Assembly (NCBI GenBank): GCA_025667525.1
Contig: CM046876.1
Coordinates: 85,787,512 to 85,851,511 of the forward strand
Source: Glebionis coronaria
Lineage: Eukaryota; Streptophyta; Magnoliopsida; Asterales; Asteraceae
DNA: 64,000 bases
Reading direction: 5' to 3'
Shown here: positions 36,243 through 47,746 of the stretch, piece after piece
How the letters are laid out: each line of letters opens with the position of its first letter
Numbering within the stretch: the stretch's first letter is position 1
Made by a program: the position numbers and the translations under genes
The notes under the pieces: model-generated
What the model was told of the DNA's origin: nothing
Seen by the model: the letters and a program-made list of their open reading frames with translations, nothing else
Database searches by the model: none

Positions 36243-36360
36243 GGGTGCTAACACATGAACCCGTACCCAGATGACATTGTAGGGTGCTCACAAACGGATC
36301 CATACCCAAAAGATATTACAGGGTGCTCACAAACGTATCCATACCAAAAATATTTTCTCG
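36243..36360. repeat. ~39-bp tandem repeat, three copies
   Basis: Units start AGGGTGCT(A/C)ACA at about 36243, 36282 and 36322, each followed by a (G/C)TA(T/C)CCA(T/C)ACC-type segment. On the - strand they read as a 13-residue repeat containing GYG.VCEHP, but the surrounding ORF has no known homology in my view. Confidence 0.75.
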
Positions 36361-36770
36361 TTACGTTTGAAAAATTATTCGATGAACCATCCATAATAAC
36401 AAGAAAGAATCTCAAGATCTTTTCATTCACGATGAGTTGTGTTGATAACTTCATCCTCAGTAAATCTACAAGTACACAACTAGTATCGATTAAACAAGTC
36501 ATCTGTTCTCGGAACAGGTAATGGTTCTTAACGATTAGCTTATAATGCTCGTGATAGTTAGGACACATTAGAAATGGTTCATAGAAACAAATTATAACTC
36601 GAGAGGACACTAACAGGGTTACCCGTACATAGACGATAATCAATAATAACCATAATGACGACGAAAACGAACGATTCGTACCAATGAAACATGAGTCGAA
36701 GAAATACATCCGTATACAAAATAATCACAAACCAAGTCAAGCACTCTAGATCCCACTTGTTTATAATTTC

Positions 36771-37164
36771 TTGTTTACATCGAAAGGCGTCCCAATCCAT
36801 GTAAACAATAATTTATAAATTTATGGTTTGGGAACTTATGACTTTCTTGTTCAAATAAAAAGGCGTCCCAGTTTATTTCAACAAGACGATTATAAATCAT
36901 CCTACTCAGTAATACCGTCACAAAACACGATATCATAACCAAATTAAATGCCAAGAAAATTACAGGGTGTCAAACTTACTCCATGATTTCTGTATTCAAA
37001 CGTCTCATTCCATCTGAATAAAGAAACCATCGACAATCTAAGGTCCAGTGGTTTAATACTTTCTTATTCAAATGTCCCAATCCATTTCAATAAGAGAACC
37101 TTAAACGACACATAGTTGGAAGATTTAAAATATTTATATTTAAATGTCCCATTCCATTTAAATA
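36771..37164 (-). repeat. Array of five covarying hairpins with a conserved loop
   Basis: Five inverted repeats share the loop motif GTCCCA(A/T)TCC or a close variant but have different stems: 36771-36808 (TTGTTTACAT/ATGTAAACAA, perfect), 36846-36885 (CTTGTTCAAATAAA/TTTATTTCAACAAG, one C-C mismatch), about 36993-37020 (TATTCA/TGAATA), 37062-37095 (TCTTATTCAAAT/ATTTCAATAAGA, one C-C mismatch) and 37137-37164 (TATTTAAAT/ATTTAAATA, perfect). Stem changes are matched on both arms. Confidence 0.85.
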
Positions 37165-37241
37165 CAAAGTATTAAATTTCTCAACTAATGACTACTATGA
37201 GCATATCTTTGTTGTACCCAAATTATATATAGTTGATTTGA

Positions 37242-37502
<261 letters not shown>

Positions 37503-37617
37503 GTCCAACACAGGCATCCTCATTTTCGCCAATAAACATAATCGTAACAATCAAATTAAACATTATTTTACGTAGAATATGTCCTCTTGAAGAAATGATT
37601 CTTCAAAATCATAAAGA

Positions 37618-37622
37618 GTAAC
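37618..37622. repeat. Athila target site duplication (left copy)
   Basis: GTAAC directly before the LTR start. The right copy (53776-53780) is GTAGC, so four of five bases agree; one substitution since insertion is the simplest reading. Confidence 0.75.
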
Positions 37623-40600
37623 TGATGAGATGGCATTTATACATGATCTCATCGTTCTTTTCGGGCTTTAAATGCACTAAAATGTCATAAAATACCATAT
37701 ATATGCTTGTGTTTGTTTACTTGTGTATGTTAGGTATGTATATCGTGAAAAAGACAAAAGATCACAAGAAACAAGGAAAAACGGACACGAGAAACGAAGC
37801 CGTACAAAGAACCGGGCCGTAGTTCATGAATTATCCAACATTTACCCTTGAAAACTTGAAGATATGCAAGATTGATCATCAAACAATGAAAAAATTACAC
37901 TTAAAACCCTTGTGAATTCATAATTACAATTTCGGTCCCTTAAGTTTGTCAAAATTGCAAAAAGGTCCTTCAACTTTGAAGAAATGGAAAGATTAGTCCC
38001 TCATCAAATCTAACTTGTCAATTATGGTCCCTCATGAAGGCAAACATCTATAGAAGACCTTTGACGATCAAGAAATTCCAAATTCAGTCCCTCAATTATG
38101 GAAAAATGGCAAAAACAACCCTTTAAACCTTCAAAACTTGTTTTACCACCTTTCTAAAAACACAAGGGCCAAAGGTGTCTATTTGAAACATTCAAACTCA
38201 AAATGCGCCAAACAAACACCTTTCCCCCAAAATCGAATCAAAACCTTTACTGTTTACCATTCATCAACCCAGTTACCATCCCACTTAAAACAAAGGGTAA
38301 ATTTCAATTACCCATTCCCACACTTGATTCACACACTCAGAAACCTATCCCACACATAAAACCTTAACCTCCACTCACCAATGGACCCCACACTGAAAAC
38401 CGTTTCACCCATCACATGACAACTTATTTCCCAAGGATTGCCACGTGTCAAGATCAACAACCAAGACTCTTAGCTTAACCCCAAAGCTAAAATGAACGTC
38501 CATGATGCATTTGGACAGCTCATTCCATCAAATGATCTAGAAGACCTCGAGGAAAATTTGGGAATTTCAGTTCTAGGGTTTATGAATAGTGTTAGGCTAG
38601 CATTTGCCTTATAAAAGGAGACCTCAACCTGTGAGATTCCCTTTGTTCCAGTTTTACCTTTTAAACTTGTAATTCCTTTTTAAAATTTATAAAAGTTGGT
38701 ATTTTGAGAAAATTGTAATTCCTTTTTATGTTTTTGAAAGTTAGTGTTGTTTAAAGGTGATTCTGAGTTCCATTTGTTGTTATAAGTGTGCTTGAATCAT
38801 TTGGTTCAAGGACGTTTATGTTTGGTAAGGTTTTTCAAGTTTGAAAAAGCTTGAAAAGAGGTTTCTGAATTTGCTTATTTTTGTGTACTAATCCTTAACC
38901 AAAAGCTATAAGCTCTTGCAAGTTTGTTGAAACCAAGCTTGTGAAGGGATTAGGTCCTTTGGTTAGGCTGTTTGTTCATTGTGTTGAAGAAATCAAGCCC
39001 TTGAGTTTCTGCTTTGAAACATCAACCAAGGCATTCATCCATTTTTCTTACTGAAGTACCTTGGTCTTGTTCTAGTTGTTGAACAAGGTCCAAGGAGCAT
39101 TGCTAGTCCTCCTAGGATGTTGTGGAGGAAAAGTATAACCTCTTGTTAAGATTCCTCTAAAAATCATATGATCTTGTCTGTTTTGCATTTTGGTATGTGA
39201 TTTGGTGATTCTGTGTTTGTGCTTTGTGTTTTATGGTTGCACTCTCTTAGTTGTCACCTAGTTTAGCTAATTGAATGATAAAATCATTAGGTTGTGTTTA
39301 AAAATCACAAGTTGCTTTGAAAAGTGCTTATTAAAGGACTGTTTGGGATTACTGGTTCATAAGGCCTTGTGGCCTTGTGCCCTTGGTTCTTAGGGTTTGG
39401 TAAGTCTAAACAAGTCATTTTGAACAAGTTTTAGTCATTGGTTAAGTTTCTGAAAGTTTGGAAAAAGGATTGGAAGTTTTGCTAAAATCTGATAAAAGTG
39501 TTTTTGAGATTGGTCAAACACATCAGATCCAATAACTTCTTTGTTAGTTGGATCTAAGCTCTGAAATCAGGTTTGGGAATAGTTTGGGTGATAAGCTATC
39601 AATTGGTTATCTGGTTGTTGAATTTGGTGGCTTATTTTGTGTTATATAGCTTATCAAAGTTGGCTGAAGTGGTCATTTGCATCAGCAAAGTGACCACCTC
39701 ATTTGGTGATTGCATTGGTATTTCTAGTTTGAGGATTGTTGTTTTGTTGCTTGAATCTTATTTGTGTGCTGCTTGTGAGGTTATTTGGCTACTTGGATTT
39801 ATTTGTGGATAGCTTATAAGCTTACTGGCTTATTGGCTTATTTGTGCTAAAGCTTGTCAAGTCTACTCAACTGGTAGGCCTTGATTCACAAGGTTTGCAC
39901 TCAAGCCTTGACCAGCAGGGTGAAAAACAAGTCTAAACACTTCATTAAGTCTGTCAGCGTTTGACTTTTGGTCAAACTTGGTCCATAGCTTATTGAATCT
40001 GTTTTGCTTATTGGTACATGCAACAACTTGGTTTTTGTAATAGAACTCATTTTCTCAGCTTAATATTATGTCTGGAAGGTTACAAGTCTTTTGGCTAAGC
40101 TTTTGCTAGGAAAGTAGCTTATTTGGCTTTTTCAGAGTGCTTATTGGTTCTCACAGCTTATTCTACTTGGCTTTTTGTGATTTTCTTGATTGATTATTCT
40201 TAGTTAAGCTATTTGTCAGCTTTTGCAAAAAACTAGAGCTTCTGAAACAGCCTAGAACTCAAACCCGACTATTTTGTCTTTTAGTGGATTTGTACTTTGC
40301 TTATTTCTGGCTTATTGAGTGTGCTTTTTCAAAATTTCTTTTTCCAGATCTCTTTAGTATCCCAAAAGAAGGTTGTGTGTCAAATTAGAGCTTATGGCAT
40401 TAGCTTATTGCTTAATGGGCTTAATGGCCCAATAAGGATAAACTGCTTGATCATTAAGCTATGATAAGCTCACTTTCAGCTTTATGGCCTTCAGAGTTTT
40501 GTGTTTAGAATTGAATTTTGAGTCAGATAGTGCTTTTCCAAGGCTTTTGGGCTTATTTTGACACTTTGGGCTAAAAAGCCCAATAAGCTTGAGTGTTTTG

Positions 40601-41406
40601 GGTTTTGGCCCATTTGAGGGCCCAATAGGGGTATTCTGGTCATTCTACTTTCATTTTCTGTTTTATTAGGTCAAAATAAACTAGTTTGCAAGTTTTAGAA
40701 TTTTTTATAATTTTGGATTTTTAATATTAATTTAATATTATTTTATTATTATTTTTCAAATTTCACATTTTTGCACTTTTTATATTTTTCTTAGTGTAAA
40801 TACAATAAAATAGGATTTTTGCAACTTTTAGATTAATTTTATCATCTTTAGATTAATTTTTATAATTATTTAAAATTTTAATAGTTCTTAAATCATTTTA
40901 AATAGTTTTTATTAGTTTAAAAATTTCTAAAAATAGTTTTTCATCTTTTTAGGTCACTTTAGAGGTTTACCAATTGAAAAATCTTTATTTGGGCTTTTTG
41001 AAAATTAATTTGATTTTTAGGGCTTCAATTAGCATTTAAAAATTGAATATTTAATTAATTAAAAGGTTTGAAAAAGTTTTGATCATTGGTAAACTCTTAT
41101 TCTATTTATTTTGATTTTTGGTGAATTTTTGGTAATTTTTAGAATTAATTTTTATTTTACCTCATTTTACGGTTTTACGTTAAGTCGTAGTAGTAATTAA
41201 TTTCACGTCTTCGTAATCCTCTTTTCTCATCCCCTTCTAACCAATATTAATCTCAAACCAATTACGAATTATTCACACACAAATACCTCCTTGGGAAACG
41301 AACTTTCACATCATAAGGGTCATTAGTGTTGATTTTCCTAAATCGTCACTTAATACTTTTCCCTATTTACGCTCTTTTCCTAAAGAGTAGTAAAACTCTA
41401 CAATCA
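37623..41406 (+). repeat. Athila 5' LTR
   Basis: 3784 bp, aligned with 49892-53775 along its length. It opens with a stem GATGAGAT/ATCTCATC within the first 35 bp. A TATA box TATAAAAG is at 38610-38617, placing the transcript start near 38640. The last kilobase is extremely T/A rich (about 40670-41170). Relative to the 3' LTR it lacks about 70 bp near 38130 and 42 bp (two 21-bp units) near 39955. Confidence 0.95.
38610..38617 (+). promoter_or_regulatory. TATA box of the Athila 5' LTR
   Basis: TATAAAAG in a GC-poor U3 context; the same box is at 50949-50956 in the 3' LTR. It would direct transcription of the element RNA from about 30 bp downstream. Confidence 0.6.
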
Positions 41407-41409
41407 TTT

Positions 41410-41427
41410 TGGCGCCGCTGCCGGGGA
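41410..41427 (+). other. Athila primer binding site (tRNA-Asp type)
   Basis: TGGCGCCGCTGCCGGGGA, 3 nt after the LTR end. Athila/Tat elements are known to use an Asp-tRNA complement of the form TGGCGCCGTTGCCGGGGA; one base differs here. Confidence 0.88.
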
Positions 41428-42161
41428 GGTGTCTCGTGATTAATTTGTCTTGTTGTTTTTAATATTAACCGTAAATAGTATTTGTATGAGTAGAAATCTA
41501 CTAATACGTATTATCGGTTTTTTTGGTTTTTCTTGTGAAATTATTATTACTATATTGTATTAACTATCACAATAAATACAAAATATCCCCAAAAGTGTGA
41601 AAACACAACCTTAATTGGGATTTGATCTCCTAATTATTGTATTCGAATCTCAAACAAAAATAAAAAGGCAAAAATAGATAAATACTTTCGTGAAGCTCGA
41701 TTTTGAAAAATACAAACTATAAGGTGGGTATAAGGCGGGTATTATAAAATATACCCTAAGGAAAAAGGCTCTTAAGTGCTTCGCGCCGCCTCGTTTCGCC
41801 GCTTGCTTGAGAGTATTTTGAGATTGAAGGCTAATCGAGGGTTTTGCCGCCCAAAGTATTATTACGTATAATATATTTGCTTGGTTTTCTTTGTGATTAA
41901 ACCCTCTTGAACAATTTGGTTTTCACCAATGTTCCAAAGTCATTCGAAGGCGTTCACTCCACGTGATCGTTTTCATTCCTTTGAGGCTTCTTTAATCAAG
42001 AGTTTGATTCAAGGAGAGATTTGGTAGATTGTTGTCTACGAAGATACACCAAAATCCAAAAAAAATTAATTAAAAACAATAAAAAACACAAAAAAAATTG
42101 AAAATTCACAAAACATCCAAAAAGAATCTTCTTTGCTCACCTCCCATTCTTCGTGAAGTTT
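41428..42161 (+). other. Athila untranslated leader
   Basis: About 730 nt between PBS and the gag ATG. AT-rich apart from a CG-rich patch CGCGCCGCCTCGTTTCGCCG (about 41782-41801). No ORF of note. Its position is that of a packaging/dimerisation leader, but no defined signal was recognised. Confidence 0.6.
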
Positions 42162-44327
42162 ATGATCACTCGTAATCAAGCAAAACGAGCTCGTAAACGT
42201 CTTCAAAAGCAAGCAAATCAAGAGACTTTGATTGAAGAACAAACTCCAATTGTTGAACCTATTGTAGAACAAGAGGTCGTCATGGCTAATCGTACTATGA
42301 TGGAGTTGCTACAAGCACCCACTGAGGGTTTTGGAGAGGCCATTGTGATTCCTACTATCCTTGCGGAGAATTTCGAGATTAAGACGGGTTTAATGTCGAT
42401 ATTGCAAGCTAATAAGTTTAGAGGTCATGAGAAAGACAACCCGCATTACCACATAAGGAATTTTAATCGTCTCACCGCTACTAGAAAGTTTATGGATGTT
42501 CCACATGACGCCATTAAGATGATGTTGTTTCCATACTCGTTAGATGGACCCGCTAAAATTTGGCTTGAGAAAGAACCGCCAAATTCAATTTTGACATGGG
42601 GTGATCTCGTTTCTAAGTTTGTTAACAAATTTTTTCCACCATCTAAAACAACACATTTGAAAAGTGAGATTTCAAGATTTGTGCAAAGAAATAATGAAAG
42701 TTTTTCTATGGCATGGGAACGATTTAAAGAAATGTTACATGAATGTCCACACCATGATTTTTCGGAATTGCATCAAATTGATACTTTTTATAATGGGCTT
42801 AATGATCATGAACGAGATTACTTGAATGCCGCCGCGGGTGGTAATTTTTTGTGCAAAACGACCGATGAAGCTTTAAAGATTATCGAGAATAGATCTAAGG
42901 TTTATAGCCCTCGTAACACACCGAGTGTTGCCAATTTGGGTTCGTCATCGTCGTCATCATCTCGTAGCATTAATGCCTTACATGATGAAGCTAATGAGGA
43001 AAATCGGTTTTTCGATAGATTTGATAATCTTATGACTCATTGTAAAGCTCAAGAGGCTTTGAATTCCGCTTCGGTTAAAGCGGTTGCTAAGAGTTGTTTG
43101 TCTTGTGGTGGAGCTCATGATCTTTCCGAGTGCATTACCGCCGATGGTAACACTTCGAGTGCTTACATAGCAACTGGAACTTACAACCAAAACGGCGACG
43201 GTTCCCGCCCAAATCAAGCTCCACCAAATCAAAATGCTAATAACTATAGAAACAACAACCAAGGTGGTAATTATCAAGGCAATTCATGTAACTACAACAA
43301 AGGGAATTATCAAAGTGGGAATGGACAAGTCACTAATCAAAACCAAAACCGTGATTTTCAAAACACGACACAAGGTTTTCAAAATGCTCACACTAATAAC
43401 CTTCAAGGAGAATTTTTAGATTATGCTAAAGCAAATGATGCTAAGTTTGATAACATGCAACGTGAGATGATTAGCTTAAGATCCGAGTTGAAAAACGAGC
43501 TTAAAAACGAACTTGCTAATGAATTTAAAACTCATGCAAATAAAATGGAAGGAAACGTCCAACGTCTTCAACAAAATCAACAAAAGATTGAACAAGGACA
43601 ACATGAGATTAAGCAAGAATTGTTAAAAGCGGATGCTAGGCAATCAAAATTTGAAGACCGAATGGCAAAAATGTTTGAAGCAATCATGTGTAAAACCTCT
43701 TCCTCGGGTGGTCTTCCTAGTGATACCAGTGCAAACCCGAAGGGAGAAATGAAGGTTATTACTACACGAAGTGGTAAAACTTTCAAGGAACCAATCTCTC
43801 GTCCAAGTACTTCTACGGAGAAGGAAATCGAGAAAGAACCCGAGGTGATGGTCAAAAAGGATCATATTACAATCCCACGAAGTACCGCTCATACCACACC
43901 TACGGTTGAACCAATACCAATTGTGGAACCTGAGATTCCAAGGCCGTTGCCTAATGTTAAACCCACACCACCCTTACCTTACCCTTCGAGACGAAATAAA
44001 GAGAAATTGCAAGAACGTAACAAACAAAAAATTGAGCTTTTAATAAAAATGCTTCAACAAGTGCATTTTGATGTGAGTTTAGCCGACGCGTTGTTATATA
44101 TGCCTCGTTTCGCTTCCACTTTTAAAAGTATGATGAGCGATAAGGAAAAGCTTTCAAAGCTTGCTAATTGTTCTTCAGTTTATCTTAACCGCATACCGGA
44201 AAAAGTTGGTGACCCCGGAAAGTTTCTCATTCCTTGTGACATACAAGATATGAAAGAATGCCTCGCCTTGGCCGATCTTGGTGCGAGCATTAATTTGATG
44301 CCATTTTCCATTTGGAAATCGCTTTAG
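42162..44327 (+). CDS. Athila gag plus start of protease (ORF ends at a premature stop)
   Basis: I chose ATG 42162 (MITRNQAKRARKRLQK); an upstream in-frame GTG at 42153 is not needed. Residues about 40-190 are the Retrotrans_gag capsid domain (ILQANKFRGHEKDNPH, FPYSLDGPAKIWL, FVNKFFPPSKT). A Ser-rich linker precedes a Cys-His knuckle CLSCGGAHDLSEC (C-x2-C-x3-H-x4-C, 43095-43133). An Asn/Gln-rich stretch, a coiled-coil region (about 43420-43690) and a Pro-rich linker follow. The protease begins near 44190 with the active-site segment ADLGASINLMPFS (Asp at 44274-44276). The frame stops at 44325-44327 inside the protease, yet the next 53 codons in the same frame are still protease-like. Gag forms the particle; the protease would cleave the polyprotein. 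About 721 codons, nearly intact. Confidence 0.9.
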   Translation: MITRNQAKRARKRLQKQANQETLIEEQTPIVEPIVEQEVVMANRTMMELLQAPTEGFGEAIVIPTILAENFEIKTGLMSILQANKFRGHEKDNPHYHIRNFNRLTATRKFMDVPHDAIKMMLFPYSLDGPAKIWLEKEPPNSILTWGDLVSKFVNKFFPPSKTTHLKSEISRFVQRNNESFSMAWERFKEMLHECPHHDFSELHQIDTFYNGLNDHERDYLNAAAGGNFLCKTTDEALKIIENRSKVYSPRNTPSVANLGSSSSSSSRSINALHDEANEENRFFDRFDNLMTHCKAQEALNSASVKAVAKSCLSCGGAHDLSECITADGNTSSAYIATGTYNQNGDGSRPNQAPPNQNANNYRNNNQGGNYQGNSCNYNKGNYQSGNGQVTNQNQNRDFQNTTQGFQNAHTNNLQGEFLDYAKANDAKFDNMQREMISLRSELKNELKNELANEFKTHANKMEGNVQRLQQNQQKIEQGQHEIKQELLKADARQSKFEDRMAKMFEAIMCKTSSSGGLPSDTSANPKGEMKVITTRSGKTFKEPISRPSTSTEKEIEKEPEVMVKKDHITIPRSTAHTTPTVEPIPIVEPEIPRPLPNVKPTPPLPYPSRRNKEKLQERNKQKIELLIKMLQQVHFDVSLADALLYMPRFASTFKSMMSDKEKLSKLANCSSVYLNRIPEKVGDPGKFLIPCDIQDMKECLALADLGASINLMPFSIWKSL

Positions 44328-45307
44328 CTTCCGGCTCTTATTCCTTCGAACATGTCTATCGAGATGGCCGATCATTCTACGATCTTAGCATGTGGAGTAG
44401 CCGAAGATGTTTTCGTGAAAGTGGGGAAGTTCTACTATCCCGTTGATTTTATAGTATTTGACATCCATGCGGATCCTCAAGTTCCTTAATTTTAGGTCGT
44501 TCAGTTTTAGACACCTCGAGATCGCTTATCGACGTTCATGCAAGAACTATCACTTTGAGATTCAACGAAGAGGAACTTGTTATAAACGCTACTCAAAAAT
44601 CAAAACCTTCTCATGTTTATGCAATCGCTACCATCAATCACATTGACTTAGTTGATGTGGTTTGCGATGAGTTTTCACAAGAAGTGTTAGGTTTTTCCGA
44701 TAGCTCGTCAAGTGGCAATCCCACTATTTTGGATCCGATTCTTGCTAATTCTACACCAAATCTCACCCCATTCCAAGGAGGCGATTTTACTTCAAATGAG
44801 ATCGACAAGGAAGATGAGGTGTTGATTAGTGATGATACTTCTATTCCACCATTTCTTCCGCCGATGGAAGTTATGAGTGTTGAACCAAAATCTTCAATCG
44901 AGGAACCACCTATCCTTGAATTAAAAGATCTTCCTTCTCACCTTGAATATGCATTCTTGGAAGGTGATGACAAGTTACCGGTTATTATTGCAAGAGGTCT
45001 TGCTAATGATGAAAAAACCGAGCTCTTGAAAGTTCTTAAAGCTCATAAAGGGGCAATTGCGTGGAAAATTTCCGACATTAAGGGTATTGACCCAAAATTT
45101 TGTACTCACAAGATTTTAATGGAGGAGGACTACAAACCCGCAATTCAAAGTCAAAGAAGGGTGAATCCCAAAATTCACGATATCATAAAAAAGGAAGTTT
45201 TGAAACTCCTTGACGCGGGAATGATTTATCCTATCTCCGATAGCCCATGGGTGAGCCCAATCCATTGTGTCCCTAAAAAGGGGGGAATGACCGTTGTGCC
45301 TAATTAA
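44328..45307 (+). pseudogene. Athila protease C-terminus, linker and start of RT
   Basis: After the stop at 44325 the frame continues as protease (SNMSIEMADHST, VGKFYYPVDFIVFD) to about 44486, where a one-base deletion shifts it. From 44487 the new frame continues through DTSRSLIDVHARTITLRF to the end of protease. An acidic linker (44700-44940) follows, then the N-terminal RT segment (LKAHKGAIAWKISDIKGIDP, VLKLLDAGMIYPISDSPWVS, HCVPKKGG). It ends at an in-frame TAA (45305-45307). The RT segment would form the fingers subdomain. The window keeps all parts of the protein, only interrupted. Confidence 0.85.
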
Positions 45308-46444
45308 AACAACGAGTTAATTCCAACTCGTGTTGTGACCGGTTGGAGGGTGTGTATTGACTACCGAAAGTTAAATGACGCCACTCGTAAATACCACTTT
45401 CCTTTGCCCTTCATGGATCAAATGTTGGAGCGACTCGCAGGAAATGAATTCTATTACTTTTTGGATGGTTTTTCCAGTTACTTTCAAATCCCTATCGACC
45501 CTCGTGATCAAGAGAAGACTACGTTTTCGTGTCCTTATGGAACGTTTGCTTATCGTAGGATGCCTTTCGGACTTTGTAAGGCACCGGGTACGTTTCAACG
45601 GTGTATAATGGCAATTTTTCACGATATGATCGAGAAGTCGATGGAAGTGTTTATGGATGACTTTTTGGTGTTTGGCAATTCGTTCACGTCGTGTTTATCT
45701 AATCTCGAGCAAATGTTAAAACGTTGTGAAGAAACCGATCTTGTGCTAAATTGGGAAAAATGTCATTTTATGTGTAAACAAGGAATCGTCTTAGGACATA
45801 AGGTCTCGAAAGCGGGGATTGAGGTCGATAAAGCTAAGGTAGACGTCATCGCCAAGTTACCTCATCCCAAAACCGTTAAGGGAGTTAGGAGTTTCCTAGG
45901 CCACGCGGGCTTTTATCGTCGTTTCATCAAAGACTTTTCGAAAATCTCTCGACCTATGACACACCTTCTCGAGAAGGATGCTCCTTTTAATTTCAATGAG
46001 GATTCTGTTAGAGGTTTTGAAACTCTCAAAAGGACACTTACCGAAGCTCCCATTCTTGTTGCTCTTAATTGGGAATTACTCTTTGAAATCATGTGCGATG
46101 CAAGTGATTATGCTATATGGGCCTTCTTAGGGCAACGTTATGAAAAGCATTTCCGTCCTATCCATTATGCTAGTAAGACGATGTCCGAGGCTCAATTAAA
46201 GTACACCACAACGGAAAAAGAATTCCTTGCCGTGGTCTATGCTTTTGAGAAATTCCGACCTTATCTCGTCTTAACTAAAAGCATCGTGTATACCGACCAT
46301 TCGGCTATCAAGTATCTCTTAGCTAAGCAAGATGCTAAGCCGAGATTGCTTCGTTGGATGCTCCTCCTCCAAGAATTTGATGTCACCGTGCTTGACAAAG
46401 AAGGAGCCGAGAATCTAGCGGCCGATCATCTCTCTCTTCTATAA
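45308..46444 (+). pseudogene. Athila reverse transcriptase and RNase H
   Basis: The same frame as the preceding segment, open from 45308. [18 protein letters not shown] (first catalytic Asp region), [25 protein letters not shown], and the catalytic box FMDD at 45650-45661, followed by [17 protein letters not shown] and [16 protein letters not shown]. RNase [47 protein letters not shown] give D, E and D. The frame ends with DHLSLL and TAA at 46442-46444, where the same frame goes on into integrase. RT copies the RNA; RNase H removes it. The catalytic motifs are intact even though the polyprotein is interrupted. Confidence 0.92.
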
Positions 46445-47746
46445 GATCCTCACAAAGATGTTTTTGAGAACAAGGAAATCACCGAAACATTTCCTCTCGA
46501 GACTCTCGGTGTAGTGAATTTTAAAGACACCACCCCATGGTTTTCCGACATTGCAAATTACCATGCAGGCAATTTCATAATCAAGGGTATGACGACACAA
46601 CAAAAGAGAAAATTCTTTCGTGACGTCAAGTTCTATTTTTGGGACGACCCTTATCTCTTTCGGGTTTGTGCGGATCAACTCGTTCGACGTTGTGTTTTTG
46701 GTGCCAAAGCTTCTAATATCCTTAGAGCTTGTCACGAGGGACCCACGGGTGGTCACCACGGTGCTAATCTCACGGCTAAGAAAGTGTTCGATGCCGGCTT
46801 CTTTTGGCCTTCTATCTATCGTGATGCACACGCACTTGTAAAGTCGTGTGATTCGTGCCAACGTCAAGGAAAATCGTCTCAACGTGATGAAATGCCACAA
46901 AACATAATTCAAGTGTGTGAGATTTTCGAAATTTAGGGCATAGAGTTTATGGGGCCGTTCCCATCGTCTCATGGTAACAAGTATATCCTCGTTGCGGTGG
47001 ACTGCCTTTCTAAGTGGGTGGAAGCTAAGGCTTTACCTACTAATGATGCTCGTGTGGTAGTGAAGTTTTTGAAGCAACTATTTTCTCGGTTAGGAACCCC
47101 TCGTGCTATTATAAGTGATAGTGAAACCCATTTTTGTAATGACCATTTCGAGAAGGTCTTAAAGAAATATGGAGTTACTCATCGTCTTTCTACGGCTTAT
47201 CACCCGCAAACGAGTGGGCAAGTCGAGGTTTCGAACCGAGCTTTGAAGAGGATTTTAGAGAGATCGATTGGAGAAAACCGTGCTTCATGGACCGACAAAC
47301 TCGATGACTTGGAGCACATTGAATTGGAGCACAAGGCATATTGGGCCCTTAAGCATGCAAACTTTGACTTAAAGACCGTGGGAGATCACCGGAAAGTACA
47401 ATTGAATGAATTAGATGAATTAAGAGACAATGCTTATGAAAATTCATTGATTTTCAAAGAAAAGACTAAAAAGTTTCATGATGCAAAGATTAAAAACCGG
47501 GTTTTTAACGTTGGTGATCAAGTGTTACTTTTTAACTCTAGACTTAAGATATTTTCCGGGAAATTGAAATCTCGTTGGTCGGGTCCTTTCACCGTTACAC
47601 AAGTGTTTCCTTATGGGACCATCGAGCTAGCTCAAGATGATGGTCCTAACTTCAAGGTGATTGGACATAGGCTTAAGCACTACTTTGGTGGGGAAATTCC
47701 TTCAATGGTTGACCTCGACCAAGTCACCTTCCCCAATGATAATTAG
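46445..47746 (+). pseudogene. Athila integrase
   Basis: Same frame as RT, with one more in-frame TAG at 46934-46936. The zinc-binding domain H...H...C..C is visible ([22 protein letters not shown]). The catalytic core has Asp at 47000 (VDCLSKW), Asp at 47117 (ISDSETHF) and Glu at 47225 (GQVEVSNR), with 35 residues between the last two, the DDE(35) arrangement. After LDD at about 47310 the sequence goes straight to ELEHKAYWAL. By comparison with the family as I know it, about 30-35 residues are absent there, so an in-frame internal deletion is likely. The C-terminal part (NVGDQVLLFNSR, KSRWSGPFTV) is the usual GPY/F-type module; no chromodomain. It ends at a true-looking stop (47744-47746). 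Confidence 0.9.

Larger units (their letters stand above)
35365..37238 (-). other. Gypsy-M interior, non-coding
   Basis: About 1.9 kb. The - strand has a purine stretch AAAGGGGTGGGTGA (about 35366-35379) abutting the 3' LTR, consistent with its PPT. ORFs such as 36248-36709 on the - strand have no recognisable domain. Two repeat arrays (36243-36360 and 36771-37164) are described separately; between 35400 and 36240 I see nothing nameable. Confidence 0.55.

Noticed and set aside
36248..36709. 153-codon - strand ORF in Gypsy-M
   Set aside because: No recognisable motif apart from the 39-bp repeat; surrounding interior is non-coding. Kept only as a repeat.
39573..39812. 79-codon ORF repeated at 51912-52151
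   Set aside because: Lies at the same place in both Athila LTRs; duplicate by LTR structure, no domain.
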